Of a DNA stretch of 64,000 nt, positions 1 to 11,589 are shown piece by piece. A program made the translations under genes and the position numbers. The stretch's first letter is position 1, and every line of letters begins with the position of its first letter. Source of the stretch: Pogostemon cablin (taxonomy: Eukaryota; Streptophyta; Magnoliopsida; Lamiales; Lamiaceae); the NCBI GenBank assembly GCA_023678885.1, contig CM042965.1, positions 29,989,777 through 30,053,776 on the forward strand, in the 5' to 3' direction. A model generated the notes under the pieces. The model was not told the DNA's origin. It saw nothing but the letters and a program-made list of their open reading frames with translations, and made no database searches.

Positions 1-1600
1 TGGAATCACTTAGAGAAGCATTACATAGGATTTTGAAGACGAATTCCGAGAATACTAACTTTGACATATACCAAGTAGAAAAAATTAATGACAAGAATAT
101 TCATCTTCCAATCTTGACTGATGTCGATGTTAGTTGTCTTTTAGGCATACAGGGTACCCCACATGTATATGTGAACTAGTGGTGGTATTCGCTTGACAAG
201 CGGACAAAATGGTTTAAGGAGCTGCGCTACGACAATGTTGGACCTATTGAATAATATGGAGTGTGGGGGCGTCCCAGACTGTATGGTTGATCATGTTAGT
301 CCAAACAACGTAGTAGACTTGTCGGAGGACTCACATGAGGACAACATTGACGGTGGATCATCTTGGGATGAAGATAGTGATTCTGATTCTAGCGATGGGA
401 ATTCGAAAATGATCCTTCCGTTCCCGGGTTGAACTTTTTCCCAACAATGCCCAATGATTCCCCATCTTTTAGATGCCTTGATGATGACTCCACATACACC
501 CACCCCGTTTTTAGAACACCTAACAATGACCCCATATCCCAACCCAATGTACAAATTCAGGATCTGGAGGAAGGAGCAATGAATGATCTGTCCCTGAAAA
601 AAATTTACATGAGCAAGGATGAGATTGTAGTCAACGTCTCCATTTATCATCTTACTAGGGGGGTTGATTTCGGAGTGAAGCGTTCAGAGCCTGTTAGGTG
701 GCAGGCTATTTGGAAAGACAAAGTTCCCTGCACATTCTTGTTTGGTGCTTAGAGTGATCATGGGATTTGGAGGTGTACAAATCTATGTCCACACTCGTGC
801 GTCAATAATTCCGAACGTCGGAAACCCCTTTCATGCTACTCGAAGGTAATTGCAAAATTATACTTTGACAAGAAAAGGCATCAGTCAACTTCCCTCTCAC
901 CCATTGGTATTGTTTACGACATGAAGCAACGATATGGTATTCAAATAAAGTATGGTCATGCAGTTAGGGCTCATAAATTTGCTAACATATATATTTATGG
1001 GACTCCGACCGATTGCTTCAAATTGCTTCCAGCCTATCTCCACATGCTGGAGAAATGCAACCCAGACACTATAACATACCTCTTGACTCATATTGACGGG
1101 AAGTTTAAATTTTCCTTCTTTGCCTTGGGCTCATGTGCAGTTGCTTTCAAGAACTTTGTTCGCCTGGTTATAGTCGTCGATGCTGCTCACTTAAAGGGAG
1201 ACTACAAGGGCGTTGTATTTGTGGTCGTCACCCAAGATCCCAATAGGCAGATCTATCCACTAGCTACCGGTGTTGGCAATTAAGAGAACAAGAAACTTTG
1301 GAGTTTGTTTTTGTCTAAAGTTCGTAGTGCACATGGCTGCCCCCTGACATGTTGATTGTATCTGATCAGCACCAAGCTCAATTCCGTGGAGCATGTTTTC
1401 CCAGGTGTTGCACACGGTCTATGTCAGCGTCATTTAGGTAAAAAGTTTGTCCCATTCGGGAAAGGCATCATTAACATATTTGAGAGGGCTGATAGTACCT
1501 ACCTAGAGGCGGATTTTGATAGGAAACACACCCAATACCATTTATCAATTTGTTGTGTAAACATTATTGATATATATGTTTTGTGAAAGTTTCTTTAATA
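1..1600 (+). pseudogene. MULE (Mutator-like) transposase, 5' part, broken
   Basis: Cut-and-paste transposase of the Mutator superfamily, first half; it begins left of the window. Reading across frames, an acidic Asp/Ser-rich linker (about 300-410) is followed by the MuDR-type N-terminal DNA-binding domain (about 590-860, with paired Cys/His in CTFLFGA and CPHSC). The catalytic domain follows: VIVVDAAHLKGDYKGVVF at about 1165-1220 supplies the first acidic residue, SDQH near 1355 the second, and CQRHL near 1420 the C/H pair. Stops (for example near 177, 750 and 1281) and a frameshift after SDQH show it is dead. A possible splice donor (GGTAAGTT) lies near 1601, so element A probably landed in an intron. 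The gene resumes at 21774. Family assignment is firm; exact exon ends are not. Confidence 0.88.
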
Positions 1601-1636
1601 GGTAAGTTGGACAATGCTGTTTTTCCGGTAATATAT

Positions 1637-3377
1637 TGATTGTCTTGAAATTCACCTAAGTTTATTGCGTATTTTATATGATCTGTCTCGTATTTTATGT
1701 CTTGTTTTGTGTCTTATTTGTTGTTATTTTATAATTTTTAGTTTTATTTTATTTTGTTTGCAGAATAGGTGAAATGTGTTGAATTATCTATATGGAGATA
1801 ATGGAGAGTTTTCTTACTTGAGAAAAAAAGGGAAGCCACAAATCAACATCATCCTTACATGGCTAGGAGGGTGGCCGTGTGTATCCACCACACACATCAT
1901 GTTTGATTCAAATTAATGATTTGGGCCTAGAATAGTTGAAAGTTGTATTTAGTAATTGCCAACCCAAACTGCAGCCCATTTGAAATATAATGCTAGCCCA
2001 TCCAAGGAAAATTAATGGATGATGAGAAATAGTAAAAGAAGAATCATTGCCATATCATCACCTATGAAACGACATCCAACATTTCACTCGCCCACCATAC
2101 ATCTTTGTGAGGGTTGATGCTGCCTAAACCCATTCACATACTGCCACATCTCTTTTTTATTTTTTAACCTAAAACCCTTACCTATATATATCCTACATAT
2201 GAATTTGGGAGCAGCAGCCGAGAAAACAGGGTACAATCCAGAAAACACACATCACCTACTATTTTGCCTAATTTCACCTCCAGTTTCATCCATCTCCATT
2301 TCCTTTCATTTTTTGTGTTAAAGAATTCAAGAACTCAAGAGCTAGAGGAGGAGAGCAAATGGTGTTAAAGATTCTCTACAAGAAATTACTAGGGAAGAAT
2401 AATCTCTTTTGTGTTTTTTTTATCTTAGACTAATGGATATTTGTAATGAATTGTTTATGTGTTTTGTTACTTTTATCATGTTAGGCTAATTCCTCTAGTG
2501 GGATTAGGGATATGAAGAACACATTAGATTTATATTATCATGTGAATTAAATTAGTTTTTTGACTTAATTGATGTTGGTTTCTATTCATGGGCTTTAATT
2601 GTTTTATGTTGTGATGGCATGGTTTGTTATTCATGAATGATTATTGGTTTAATGGATTGTTGATCAATGGATGATTTGTGATAATTAAATGCTATCATAA
2701 TGTTCATGTGTATATTGCTTGGAGTGAGACGGAGACGACCCTCTTAAGTATTAGAAATGCATAAATAGACATCGAGTTTAGGTTTGACCGAGAGGATATT
2801 TGAACTCGATGAGGGGAGCCAATCCATTCATTGGCTCTAGTACACAAAAATGGAGAGTTAATTCTAATTAGTACCTTCTAAAGGAGAATTAGGAATTAAT
2901 TAGTACCTAGATGGAAGATGTTAATGTTTAGCTTTGAGCTTAAGTGCTTTTGGGAGTCTCTAGTGGATCAACAACCTTTGTAACCCGAGAGGGAGCTTAG
3001 GGTATAATCGTGATCACCCTTAATCTACATTAATTGAGTTGAATTCCTTTTGCATGATAATATGAATTGAGTGTGCTTGGATATTTCTAATCCCATGTTT
3101 TTCCATACTTGAACTTTAACACCTATTCTATTTTATTTTAATCATCTTTACTTGCCATTTTCTTATTTGCTATTTTCTTTTCTTGTTACTTGTTTTACTT
3201 GTTTATTTAAAAATCAAACTCAAAACCCCTATCATCCTTACAAAAGTGACGTAAACATGAGCTCACGTATTTTATGAATCCAAACTTAACTCCTGTGGGT
3301 TCGATAATTTATTCCTTGATTTATATTTCTACAACGAACGGGTATTTTTGCTCGTGAGTTAAAAAAATATTCAAACA
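1637..3377 (+). repeat. 5' LTR of element A
   Basis: Matches 19918-21669 nearly end to end with scattered substitutions and small indels. It begins TGATTGTC, ends CAAACA, and is preceded by TATAT. It holds the promoter (TATA at 2183). The primer site starts six bases after its end. Confidence 0.93.
2183..2190 (+). promoter_or_regulatory. Putative TATA box in 5' LTR of element A
   Basis: TATATATA in the LTR, upstream of a conserved GAATTTGGGAGCAGCAG stretch that probably lies near the transcript start. The 3' LTR has a weaker TATATA at 20484-20489. Called from sequence alone. Confidence 0.5.
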
Positions 3378-3383
3378 AGAAAT

Positions 3384-3401
3384 TGGCGCCGTTGCCAAGG
3401 G
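3384..3401 (+). promoter_or_regulatory. Primer-binding site of element A (tRNA-Asp type)
   Basis: TGGCGCCGTTGCCAAGGG, six bases after the 5' LTR. It resembles the complement of the 3' end of plant tRNA-Asp, the primer used by Athila elements, with mismatches in the distal part (AAGGG where GGGGA is expected). Confidence 0.85.
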
Positions 3402-3526
3402 AGTTTAATGGATTAATAGAATACTGTGTTATTGTTTTAGTTGTTCTTGATAAGGATACTTTTTATTTTATTTTATTTACTATTTTTGTTTGTGGTCTCA
3501 CTCTTTGAATTTTCGTAGGTGTTTTT

Positions 3527-4746
3527 ATGATCACAAGATCAAAGGAAAATCAATCGATTATTCCGTTGAATTTGGAGATAGAAAAGACCGCACGACAAAG
3601 GAAACGAGAAAGAGAAAAAGCTAGAAAAGAAAATATGTAGAATCAACGTGGAGATAATGTTAACCATGACCCACCCCAAGATCCATTACAAGATTAAAGG
3701 GGGTACAAGAAGGAGTGTAAGAGAATCAAGCGGAGATGTTTATGAACTTCATTGCTCAAAACCAAGAGTATATGCAATTGCTTTCCAATCAAGAAGCTCA
3801 AAGGATACCCCAACAACAAGAGTTGCAAAGGCCTAGAGCAATTCGGGATTACTTCCAACCGAAAGTCGTGCATAATATGGTTCCTCCGGTTCAAGCCAAT
3901 AATTTTGAAATTAAATCTGGATTGATCAACATGGTCAAAGCAAATCAGTTTGGGGGAGGTCCTCTTAAAGACTCGAACGCTCATCTAGCTACTTTCTTAG
4001 AGGTTCAAATACCGTCAAGATGAATGGAGTATCGGATGATGCTATTCGAATGAGGTTGTTCTCTTTTTCTTTAAGAGACAAGGCTAAAACATGGTACAAT
4101 ACAATTCCATTGGGAACTAATACATGGGAAGATTTTGAGCAAATGTTCTTAAACAAGTACTTTCCTCCTTCGAAGACTCTCCAATTGAAAAGCCTTATCA
4201 CTCAATTTAGGCAACTTCCGAATGAGAGCTTCTATGAAGCATGAGAACGCTACAAAGAGATGCTACGAAAGTGTCCTCAACATGATTTTCTTGAGAATCA
4301 ACAAGTGACTTTCTTTTATCAAGAGTTGAGTGAACAAAATTGTATGCATGTAGATGCCTCATCCGGAGGGTCTATATTTGGAGTGGATGCTATGAAAGCT
4401 ATGAATATTTTTGAAGATATTGCAATGAATGCCTATCAATGGCCTTCCGAGAGAGTAATGGGAGGTTATTCATTTGGAAGGTAGCTCAAGTAGAGAGTGT
4501 TAATGAAGTGAAGAGTGACGTGTTCCAAAGTGAAGGGATGAAAGAATTTAATGAGGGTATCAATGCTTTAACAAAGCAATTGAATTTGATCACTCAAGAA
4601 GTGAGTCAAGGGGGAAGTACATGTGCTAATTTAAATGAAGAGAGCAATGTTATGCAAAGTGTAGAGGATGTTTTCTATTTAGATAGCATAAATTACTAAG
4701 GAAATTTCCAATATCAAATGAATTTTCAAGGTAATTATCCTTCTAA
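3527..4746 (+). pseudogene. Element A gag, 5' part (retrotrans_gag), broken
   Basis: Capsid protein that would coat the element RNA. The likely start is the ATG at 3527 (MITRSKENQSIIPLNLEIE), which parallels the gag start of element C (MRTRSRSQSIEPLNLELE). A TAG follows at about 3637, then frameshifts. The retrotransposon gag domain is recognisable in pieces: AIRDYFQP, NNFEIKSGLINMV and DSNAHLATFLE (3840-4010), then RLFSFSLRDKAKTWYNTIP and FLNKYFPPSKT (4060-4180), then EMLRKCPQHDF and DASSGGSIFG (4258-4385). An internal stop sits near 4242. The frame is cut by the CACTA element at 4747 and resumes at 12465. The family is clear; the gene is non-functional. Confidence 0.87.
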
Positions 4747-4764
4747 CACTATGCCAAAACTGTG

Positions 4765-4905
4765 AAATAACAACGGAAAATTGAAAACCTGTTGTTATTG
4801 GGTCAAAAAAGGGCTGAAAATTTACACCCGCTGTTATTGCTCAAAAAAGGCGCTCATTAACTACGGATATTTGCTTCCGCTGTTAAACATCCGTTGTTAA
4901 TGGCA
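4765..4905. repeat. CACTA 5' subterminal repeats
   Basis: Short degenerate copies of AACAACGG / CCGTTGTTA / CGCTGTTA in both orientations just inside the left terminal repeat. In CACTA elements such motifs bind the transposase accessory protein. The array is short (about 140 bp) compared with the right side (about 850 bp). Confidence 0.75.
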
Positions 4906-4989
4906 TTATTATTATTTTAATTTATTTTTTTAATATATTTTAAATTAAATAATTGCAAGGATATAAATTGGAAACTTACAAATTTACAC

Positions 4990-5549
4990 TTCAATTCTTC
5001 TGCCCTAATCGTGAATTTTGCCCTCACCATTTCTTCCTTCCATACCACAGAGACGGCCGATTGCGAAGGCAGAGACTCCAAAATACCAGGAAATCAAGCT
5101 AGGGTTCCTCAATATCTGCGAATCTCGATCGATATGGGTAGATTTGTTCAATTATTTTCGAATAACTTGTTCCCTTTTCAACGTTCACCTCGTCGCACTG
5201 AGAAAGCCGACGATCGATGTCGCACCTGAACCCGCCTCCAGCTCGCGCTGCCGAACACGCCTCCAGCTCGCGCTGCCGAACACGCCTCCAGCTCGCGCCG
5301 CTGCACAAGCAACCAGCCTCGCCTCGCCGCACCCGCCACCCACTCGGCCGCCGCAGTTGAAGGCTGCTTCGTTCTATCTACTCCATCTCCTTGTTATTTT
5401 TTAGTGCTTTTCTGCAGCTTCAAGTGACTGGCGTAATTTATTAGGTAGGTATTGTCTTGTCGTAAAACTTTCGTCAGTGTTCAAGTTCATCGAGTATTTG
5501 TGAGGAAAACGAAGATTTACTGTAGGCGTGTGATGTGTTTTTTGCAAAG
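4990..5549 (+). other. GC-rich leader-like segment inside CACTA, with 25-bp tandem repeat
   Basis: A region of higher GC than its surroundings that looks like a plant 5' UTR and promoter-proximal DNA (CT-rich tracts, CTAGGGTT near 5100). It contains three tandem copies of a 25-bp unit (CGCCTCCAGCTCGCGCTGCC plus five bases) at 5233-5257, 5258-5282 and 5283 onward (the third diverging after about 17 bases). The long open frames here come from the GC-rich repeat and resemble no protein family I know. It probably came with the exon at 5550. Confidence 0.5.
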
Positions 5550-5603
5550 ATGGCAGGGGAAGATGAAGTAATGGAAGCTCTCAAGAGAGAAGCAATTGAT
5601 TTA
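5550..5603 (+). pseudogene. Captured first exon, possibly plasma-membrane P-type H+-ATPase
   Basis: An ATG opens an 18-codon frame, MAGEDEVMEALKREAIDL, ending at a splice donor (GTACTT). Plant plasma-membrane H+-ATPases start with a short acidic first exon of similar pattern (a Glu-rich stretch, then Leu-Lys-x-Glu-x-Val-Asp-Leu) and have an intron at about this point. The match is short, so this is a suggestion only. No downstream H+-ATPase exon follows; the next exon belongs to ribonucleotide reductase, so any transcript would be chimeric. Confidence 0.4.
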
Positions 5604-5698
5604 GTACTTATTCTCCTCAATTCTAGTTATGTTTTTTCTTTGCTATTCACAAAGTTGATATTGATTCTGTTATAAAAACACATCATCTGTTGTCTCAG

Positions 5699-7026
5699 CG
5701 GTGGTTCACTCACGCATCTCCTACCCTTTTCAATGCTGGAACACCAAGGCCAAAAGTATGAGAGCCGTGACTGATAGTTGATACTACTACCTAGTAGCTT
5801 GTCATATGTTAATTTGTAGAATTCTTATTTCATGGATGTTGTTGGTTCCATGTTATCTGTAAGGACTTTGATTATTTCTTGAGAACTTATGTTTTCTTCT
5901 TTGATGTGGTGCAACTGAGCAGCTGTTTCTTGATATGCATGAAGGATGATAATATTGAAGGCATACATGATACATTGAAGGAATGTGCTGTTATCAGCAA
6001 ATCAGCTGGAGGTATTGGGTTGTCTATACATAACATTTCATGCTACAGGGAGTTATATACGTGGAACAAATGGAACATCCAATGGCATTGTTCCCATGCT
6101 GCGTGTGTTCAACGACACTGCTCGTTATGTGGATCTGGGTGGTGGCAAGAGGAAAGGTTTGCCCAATTGATTCTTTTGTCTTAATATTCATAATTCTTGC
6201 ATTGTCATTTATTTCAATTTTCTTTTACTTCCTATAATGAGATTAGGTGCTTTTGCTGTCTATCTGGAGCCATGGCATGCTGATATCTTTGAGTTTCTTA
6301 ATCTAAGGAAAAACCATGAAAAGGTATTATGGGGGACTGTTCAGCTGAAATTTCTTTATATTCTCTGATTGTTTAATTAACTAAAATGAAATGAAGGAAT
6401 TGTTTTTCTTGCTGTTTTAATGTTGTGTTCATGAGGACACAGTCCTTGACATTATGTTGATTTTACCTGTCTCTTTGTATTTCTTTAGGAGGAGCATTGT
6501 GCTAGGGATTTGTTTTATGGACTTTGGGTGCCCGATCTGTTTATGCAAAGAGTTCAGTCTAATGAACATTGGTCATTATTTTGTCCGAGTGAGTCTCCCG
6601 GGTTAGCAGATTGCTGGGGTGAAGAATTTGAAGCTTTATACGCTAAATATGAGAGAGAGGTTAAAAACTTGTAAGAAGTGAATTTGATGGGATTATAATG
6701 TTTTGTTCATGATTGACCTCTGAATTTAATTTTTTTCCTTAAAAATTTTGGCACAGGGAAAGGCCAAGAAAGTTGTACAGGCACAAAGTCTATGGTTTGA
6801 AATCTTGAAATCACAAATTGAAACGGGGGCTCCTTATATGCTTTTTAAGGTAGTGTGGATTTTTATGACTTGTTTATTGTACGATTCTGCAGACTATGTT
6901 TGACTTGTAAGCTGACCCAAATTCCTCACATTTTATTTTCAGGAGACGTGCAATAGAAAAAGCAACCAGCAAAACCTTGGTACCATAAAATCCTCAAACT
7001 TGTGTACTGAGATAATCGAGTACAGT
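5699..7026 (+). pseudogene. RNR1: Captured exons of ribonucleoside-diphosphate reductase large subunit
   Basis: Six exons with introns and mostly intact splice sites encode an internal slice of class I ribonucleotide reductase R1, which reduces NDPs to dNDPs. Exon 5699-5755 reads RWFTHASPTLFNAGTPRPK. Exon 5912-6156 holds LSSCFLICMKDD and ISKSAGGIGLSIHNI, then ATGSYIRGTNGTSNG after a 1-nt insertion near 6037. Exon 6247-6323 has EPWHADIFEFLNLRKNHEK. Exon 6489-6659 has ARDLFYGLWVPDLFM and FCPSESPGLADCWGEEFE. Exons 6757-6849 and 6943-7026 give KKVVQAQSLWFEILKSQIE and NQQNLGTIKSSNLCTEIIEY. Both ends of the roughly 800-residue protein are missing, including the N-terminal allosteric domain. Retained introns show capture of genomic DNA, not cDNA. 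The acceptor before 5912 looks mutated. Confidence 0.93.
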
Positions 7027-7917
7027 AATTGATTCTCCTCTGTTTTGGTTTGAGTTTTGCTCCGTGATAAAAAAAAGAGTAATCTTTTTTGGCTGTCTCT
7101 TACTTTTGACCGATGAGGAATGGGTTTCTGAAATTACCTCTAGGATTATGCCATGATAAATACATTTGTGTTATATTAATCATCAGGTATCAATTTGTAA
7201 TCAGCTAGTTGTTGGATTAATTAGCACTGTTGTTACTGCTGCTTATAATTTGTGTGGTATGAGTATATATTACTTCCATGCTTTAATTAAGTTCAGTTTA
7301 CTTGCTGAGTTCATTTATCAATTCATTTACTTGATGATTTCAGTTTTTAATTAAGTTTTTACTCTTCAGTTTGTTCCCTTTTTTAACATTAATGTCTATA
7401 ATAAGTCCAGCTGTCCTTGACTAGTCCAAAAATTAGGATGTGTAGGCAAAGGAGTTGGAACGAAAGTAAAAATGAGTAAACACTTCTATGTATAAATTCA
7501 AATTTCCTGAAAATCTAACAAGCAGGTTTAAGAATGTTTGTTATCTTTAGTCCTCATGTCTTTCAATATTCTGTCCCTTGTTATATGTCATAATTAATCA
7601 TGCCTCTGGAATTAGACTCCATGCTACATGTGTTTGTAGGACACACTCTTTGATGAATTTGTTCTGACTCATATACTTGGATAGTGGGGTAAAGCTATAA
7701 TAATTCATTATCAGCTTCTTCTATGGGTACTTTCAATTCATAATCTGGGGGATTAAGTAAGGGCATGACATTTATATTTTCGTGTCTTTGGGGACTGTAT
7801 TGAAATTATTAATATAATTTCTTCTTTAAAAAAGAAGAAATTTTCATGTATTATATTGTAACTGTCATAATTGCTCAAACTTTAACCACTGTTGTCATCT
7901 TATGTTTTTTATTGTAG
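7027..7917. other. Unassigned captured DNA inside CACTA
   Basis: AT-rich intron-like sequence between the ribonucleotide reductase and ALG1 fragments. A short frame after a CAG near 7187 (VSICNQLVVGLISTVVTAAY) looks hydrophobic but I cannot assign it. Nothing else seen. Confidence 0.4.
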
Positions 7918-8398
7918 AGTCACTGTTTTGTATGACCATCCTCCTGAATTATTTTGGCCTGCTTCACTAGAGGAAAAGCATGATGTAAGCTAATTTATGC
8001 GCCATGATTAGCTTTAAGATAATTGTTAATTTGAAATGTATAAAGTCAGCAATGATCTAACTGTTTTGCAGGATTACTGAATCTTTTAACAAGACATATG
8101 GCCATCAAGATTGCATAAGCAATGGTAAAAGATGGACTGATACTCTCTTAACCACTTAGAATAAATTTAATCATATTCATGCTTATTTGTATTCACTCAG
8201 CTGATGCTGCGGGTATTGGTAATGAGCTTGGATGATGATGATGATATTTCTCTAAATTTGGATTAAAATGTGTACGTGTGCAGGATTTACTGAACCAAAT
8301 GGCAATGTTCCTGATACAACTCCTTTTACAACTCAAGTTGGCACTGATATATTATTGAAGCAAAGTAGACCATCACTCGTTGTTAGCAGTACAAGCTG
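7918..8398 (+). pseudogene. ALG1: Captured exons of ALG1-type beta-1,4-mannosyltransferase
   Basis: Three exons with splice signals. Exon 7918-7984 reads VTVLYDHPPELFWPASLEEK. Exon 8072-8124 reads ITESFNKTYGHQDCISN. Exon 8284-8398 contains GFTEPNGNVPDTTPF and ends QSRPSLVVSSTSW. ALG1 (chitobiosyldiphosphodolichol beta-mannosyltransferase) adds the first mannose to the ER dolichol-linked N-glycan precursor. Its family keeps VTVLYD-PP-F and SSTSWTxDED at these relative places, with the DED continuing in the next exon, which is absent here. The catalytic C-terminal Rossmann half and the membrane anchor are missing. The identity rests on two recalled motifs. Confidence 0.7.
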
Positions 8399-10397
8399 GT
8401 ATATGTTGGATATTTTAATTGCTTGTCAACAAAATTTACGCCATTTTCTATTCGTCTGCACATCTTTATCTTTTTTCTCGCAATTATTCAGTTGACATTT
8501 TCAGTTCTTATTGTAGTATTTGGAGGAGCAAAGGTCGGTATAGTATTAATTAAATTTTCTAATTTGCATGCATTCAATACTTTTCATAACGTTCTGGGTA
8601 ATTTAAAAGGTTATGTGTAGATTCAGCAATGAAAGCAATGGGAAGATGCTATTACAAAGGCTTAGATATCTTGTGTATTTTTACAATATCAGAATATCCT
8701 TCATTGGTTTCACAGAAAAGTGTGGAATGGCATATAAGTGATGGTCAGCCCTCTATCTTCGATTGAGGTTTTTTGTTAAGTTAGGGTTCCCTAGCTTATA
8801 TGACAACATTATTCTTTATATATGAATTTATCTATGTGGGTGCAAGAGTGTTATCCTTGATAAAAAGTTTTTGGAGTCTTTAGTTTAACTGCTGGTTTTT
8901 GTGTTGGTTTATGCTATTATGTGTGTTGTTCCATTGCTGAGATCCGCTCCTGTCTGATTTATATTCTGTTTCTAGCTTCTCCTAGCAGCAGGACATAATT
9001 AAGCCCTTTTAAGAGTTTCTGTTTGGATTCTGCATATATACTTATACTTTATCTATGGTTGATGTGTCATGTTGTGATAGCTCTGTGCTCTTGGTATTTG
9101 TTGATCATTTCCTGCTCTTGTGGGTAAATGCTGTTGTGTTTATCCACCATTCTGATTTTTTTTCTGGTGGACCTCAAGTCTTGTAGTAATAGAAGCTCTA
9201 AATATCAGTCTATGTATTGGTTCTTTGTGCACTTGGACTTGAATTGGTTTTGTCTGAGGTCAATTACATATTAATTTACGAAAAGTTATCCATTCCAACT
9301 CAACTCTTATAGCTGCCTGTTTATCCATTTCAACCCTCAATACTGTCTAGTGTTTTCATTTCAACCCTTGCTCTCCTTAAGACAATGCTCAGAATAGGCT
9401 ATTAGGATTGGACATGGTTTGTAGGCTGATACGGAAGCTTTTTTTCTTTTACACACACACACACACACGTATTTATTATTGAAATGACAGATTGGAACGA
9501 AGGGAAACAATTTAGGGGATAGCCTCTTGAATTTCTTTTCTCATAGCAATAGGTTGTTTGAAATTACCATTAGCATCTTTTGGTGGTCATAATTTTTATC
9601 TTTTCAGAGTTCACATTTAGATCAAACTTTGGATAAAATGATTGGACTTGCAGTTATGAGGAACAACTTTCTTGTTTGAGTACACGAAGTTTGCTTTCAT
9701 TTATTTTAGTGTTCTCTTTAGTTTTCGAGTGATTCATTATAGATTGAAGAGGCGTTCCAAGAAAATGCAACTCAATATTTGGCTCAAACTCTACAAGCCT
9801 GAACATGGAACTCAAGGATGTAGAAGCAGGAAATACTTGTTAAACAAGAAAAAGTTATAATTTTAAATTGGTAGACTGTTGTGGAGGCAATTATCTTTAA
9901 TTCCACTAGTTCTAAGCACTAATCTACTCCAACTAGTGGGTTATTTTTATTTTTTGTTATTTTCTGTAGGGGGTTCCAAAAAGAATTATTTTGTTGGTGG
10001 GGAAGGGAATGGGACTCCATTATGGATGGTTTGGATGAAATTATGGAGTAGTTTCTTTGGTGTATTACGGTGAGATAGAATAAGATTAAATGAGTGCATA
10101 AACTCATGAACACTACAATACTTGTGTGCATTAGAGTTGGACAATGAGGCACTAAAGAAATACTTGAACGGTGTATAGTCAACCTACATGCCCAGTTGAG
10201 ACAAATACTTTGAACCCCGTGTTCATACACCGGGGATTTATCATTCAATAACTTCACAGGAGATCTGCCTAGCTCATTCAAATCTTTGAATAGCCGCATA
10301 GGCTTGTGAGTTTTCTGTAAGTGTTTAACTTGCTTGATCCCTATAGTTTTCTGGACCACATGGTACTATTTAGGGATTCATTAGTCATTATCTTTTG
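8399..10397. other. Unassigned captured or filler DNA inside CACTA
   Basis: Mostly AT-rich with no clear coding family. One possible exon at about 8622-8745 (frame containing MKAMGRCYYKGLDIL and EYPSLVSQKSVEWHISD) looks exon-like but I do not recognise it. A (CA)n run occupies 9451-9468. Frames at 9672-9860 and 9919-10359 show no known domain. Confidence 0.4.
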
Positions 10398-10685
10398 CAT
10401 TTGAAGAAATTAAGAAATGCACAAATAATTTCTTTGATAACAATGATGTTGGAATTGGTGGTTATGGCAAAGTTTAAATATTTATTTTTTGTCCCCACAG
10501 ATTTCCTATGAATGAATCTGCCTGCAGTTAGGCTTTGATAACACATAACTGTCAATACTTGGATACATGTTTCAGGTGTACAAAAGGACACTCCGGATGG
10601 ACAACTAGTGGCCAATAAAAGAGTCCAGCGAGGACCTATGTAAGGTCATTTGGAGTTCAAAACAGAGATTAAGCTGCTCTCAAGG
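10398..10685 (+). pseudogene. Captured exons of LRR receptor-like kinase (kinase domain start)
   Basis: Exon 10398-10473 encodes AFEEIKKCTNNF and VGIGGYGKV, the juxtamembrane segment and glycine-rich ATP-binding loop (GxGGYGKV) typical of the plant LRR receptor kinase group with F-x-E-E-L/I-K-K-x-T-N-N-F. After an intron ending TTTCAG, exon 10576-10685 continues in pieces: DGQLVANKRVQRGPM (the VAIK lysine motif, with Ile changed to Asn), a TAG, then GHLEFKTEIKLLSR (the alpha-C Glu region), followed by a GGGTAAAG donor. A frameshift just after the splice site and the stop make it non-functional. The leucine-rich repeats, membrane span and C-lobe are absent. The source gene is not identified further. 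Confidence 0.78.
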
Positions 10686-10820
10686 GTAAAGTTTACTATT
10701 AAAAATAGTTGACAATCACTTATGAACAATGCATATGAATCTGTATTTATTGCTTTTATAAGTACACAATAGCCCTGTGATTATGTTCGTGGCATCTTGC
10801 TGCAGCAACATCAATTTTGT

Positions 10821-10879
10821 TTTGGCTTCATGGAATTTGAGGAGCGCTGGAGGCTAGCTCTGTGCAAAGAGCCATTGAG
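10821..10879 (+). pseudogene. Possible captured RRM exon of a G3BP-like (NTF2-RRM) gene
   Basis: A short stretch reads FGFMEFEE and then, one frame over, ASSVQRAIE. Plant G3BP-like RNA-binding proteins have FGFVEFE followed closely by SSVQ-AIEASP in RNP1 and the following helix. Only about 20 residues with a shift between them, so the call is tentative. Confidence 0.4.
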
Positions 10880-11589
10880 GTATAATGACTTTTATGATTC
10901 ATAGTTTTTGTTAAAACTATAGCTAAGTTTAAAAAGCTTTTAATTGGATGATTTATGATGTTTATATTGCTAGTATCATACTTATGCTATTTTTCTTGTG
11001 CTTCACAAGCCGATACTCTTTACTGGATTAGTTAGTATCTTTGTTACCTTGTTATCTTTATTTCTTTTTCAAGAGGAGTTTAAAAACTGAAATGTGTTGT
11101 ATTTATGTAGGTTCGACTTCTATGGGCAGTTGCTGTTTTCATTGCTGATATAATGAAAGCATTGTTGTTTTCATGTGGTATAGTTCATGAATTTCTATTG
11201 TTCAATATTATTTCGATATTATATTTAATATTTAGCTCATTCTAATCTTAATTTTGTATTCTTAGGTACTTGTACAAAAGCTATCCTCATTCAAGGGGAA
11301 CAAGATGAACGGTTTGTTGTTTATGTTTATGGGAAGACGATATTTGTTGATCATGGATACATTATGATGTATTTTAATTGTTGGTGAATTGTATTGGTGA
11401 GGGAGATGTTGGGATGTTATATTCGAATATATTGATGTTGGTTTTTGTATTTGGAGTTCAATTAAATTTGAATGAATTGATGTAAAAATTAGTTTGTGTT
11501 TTATTGAAGAAAAATTAGTTTGTGTTTTATTGAAGATCAAGGATTATGGCTATTTTATTATTTTCAGATTTAATTATTAAATAGGTTAA
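10880..11589. other. Unassigned DNA inside CACTA before the 3' subterminal array
   Basis: AT-rich with no recognised coding motif. A 31-bp near-exact tandem duplication (AATTAGTTTGTGTTTTATTG plus flank) lies around 11487-11535. Confidence 0.4.

Noticed and set aside
291..650. Minus-strand 119-codon frame at the left end
   Set aside because: Lies opposite the MULE N-terminal coding sequence and has no family features.
5018..5404. 128-codon Pro/Ala-rich open frame as a gene
   Set aside because: GC-rich leader-like DNA with a 25-bp tandem repeat; two frames are open at once and neither has a domain or conserved pattern.
5699..7026. Ribonucleotide reductase as a resident host gene
   Set aside because: Only an internal run of exons is present, with a frame-shifting base near 6037, inside well-defined CACTA ends and next to fragments of other genes.
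9919..10359. 146-codon minus-strand frame inside CACTA
   Set aside because: No recognisable domain, and the adjoining DNA on the opposite strand is intron-like sequence of the captured receptor kinase.
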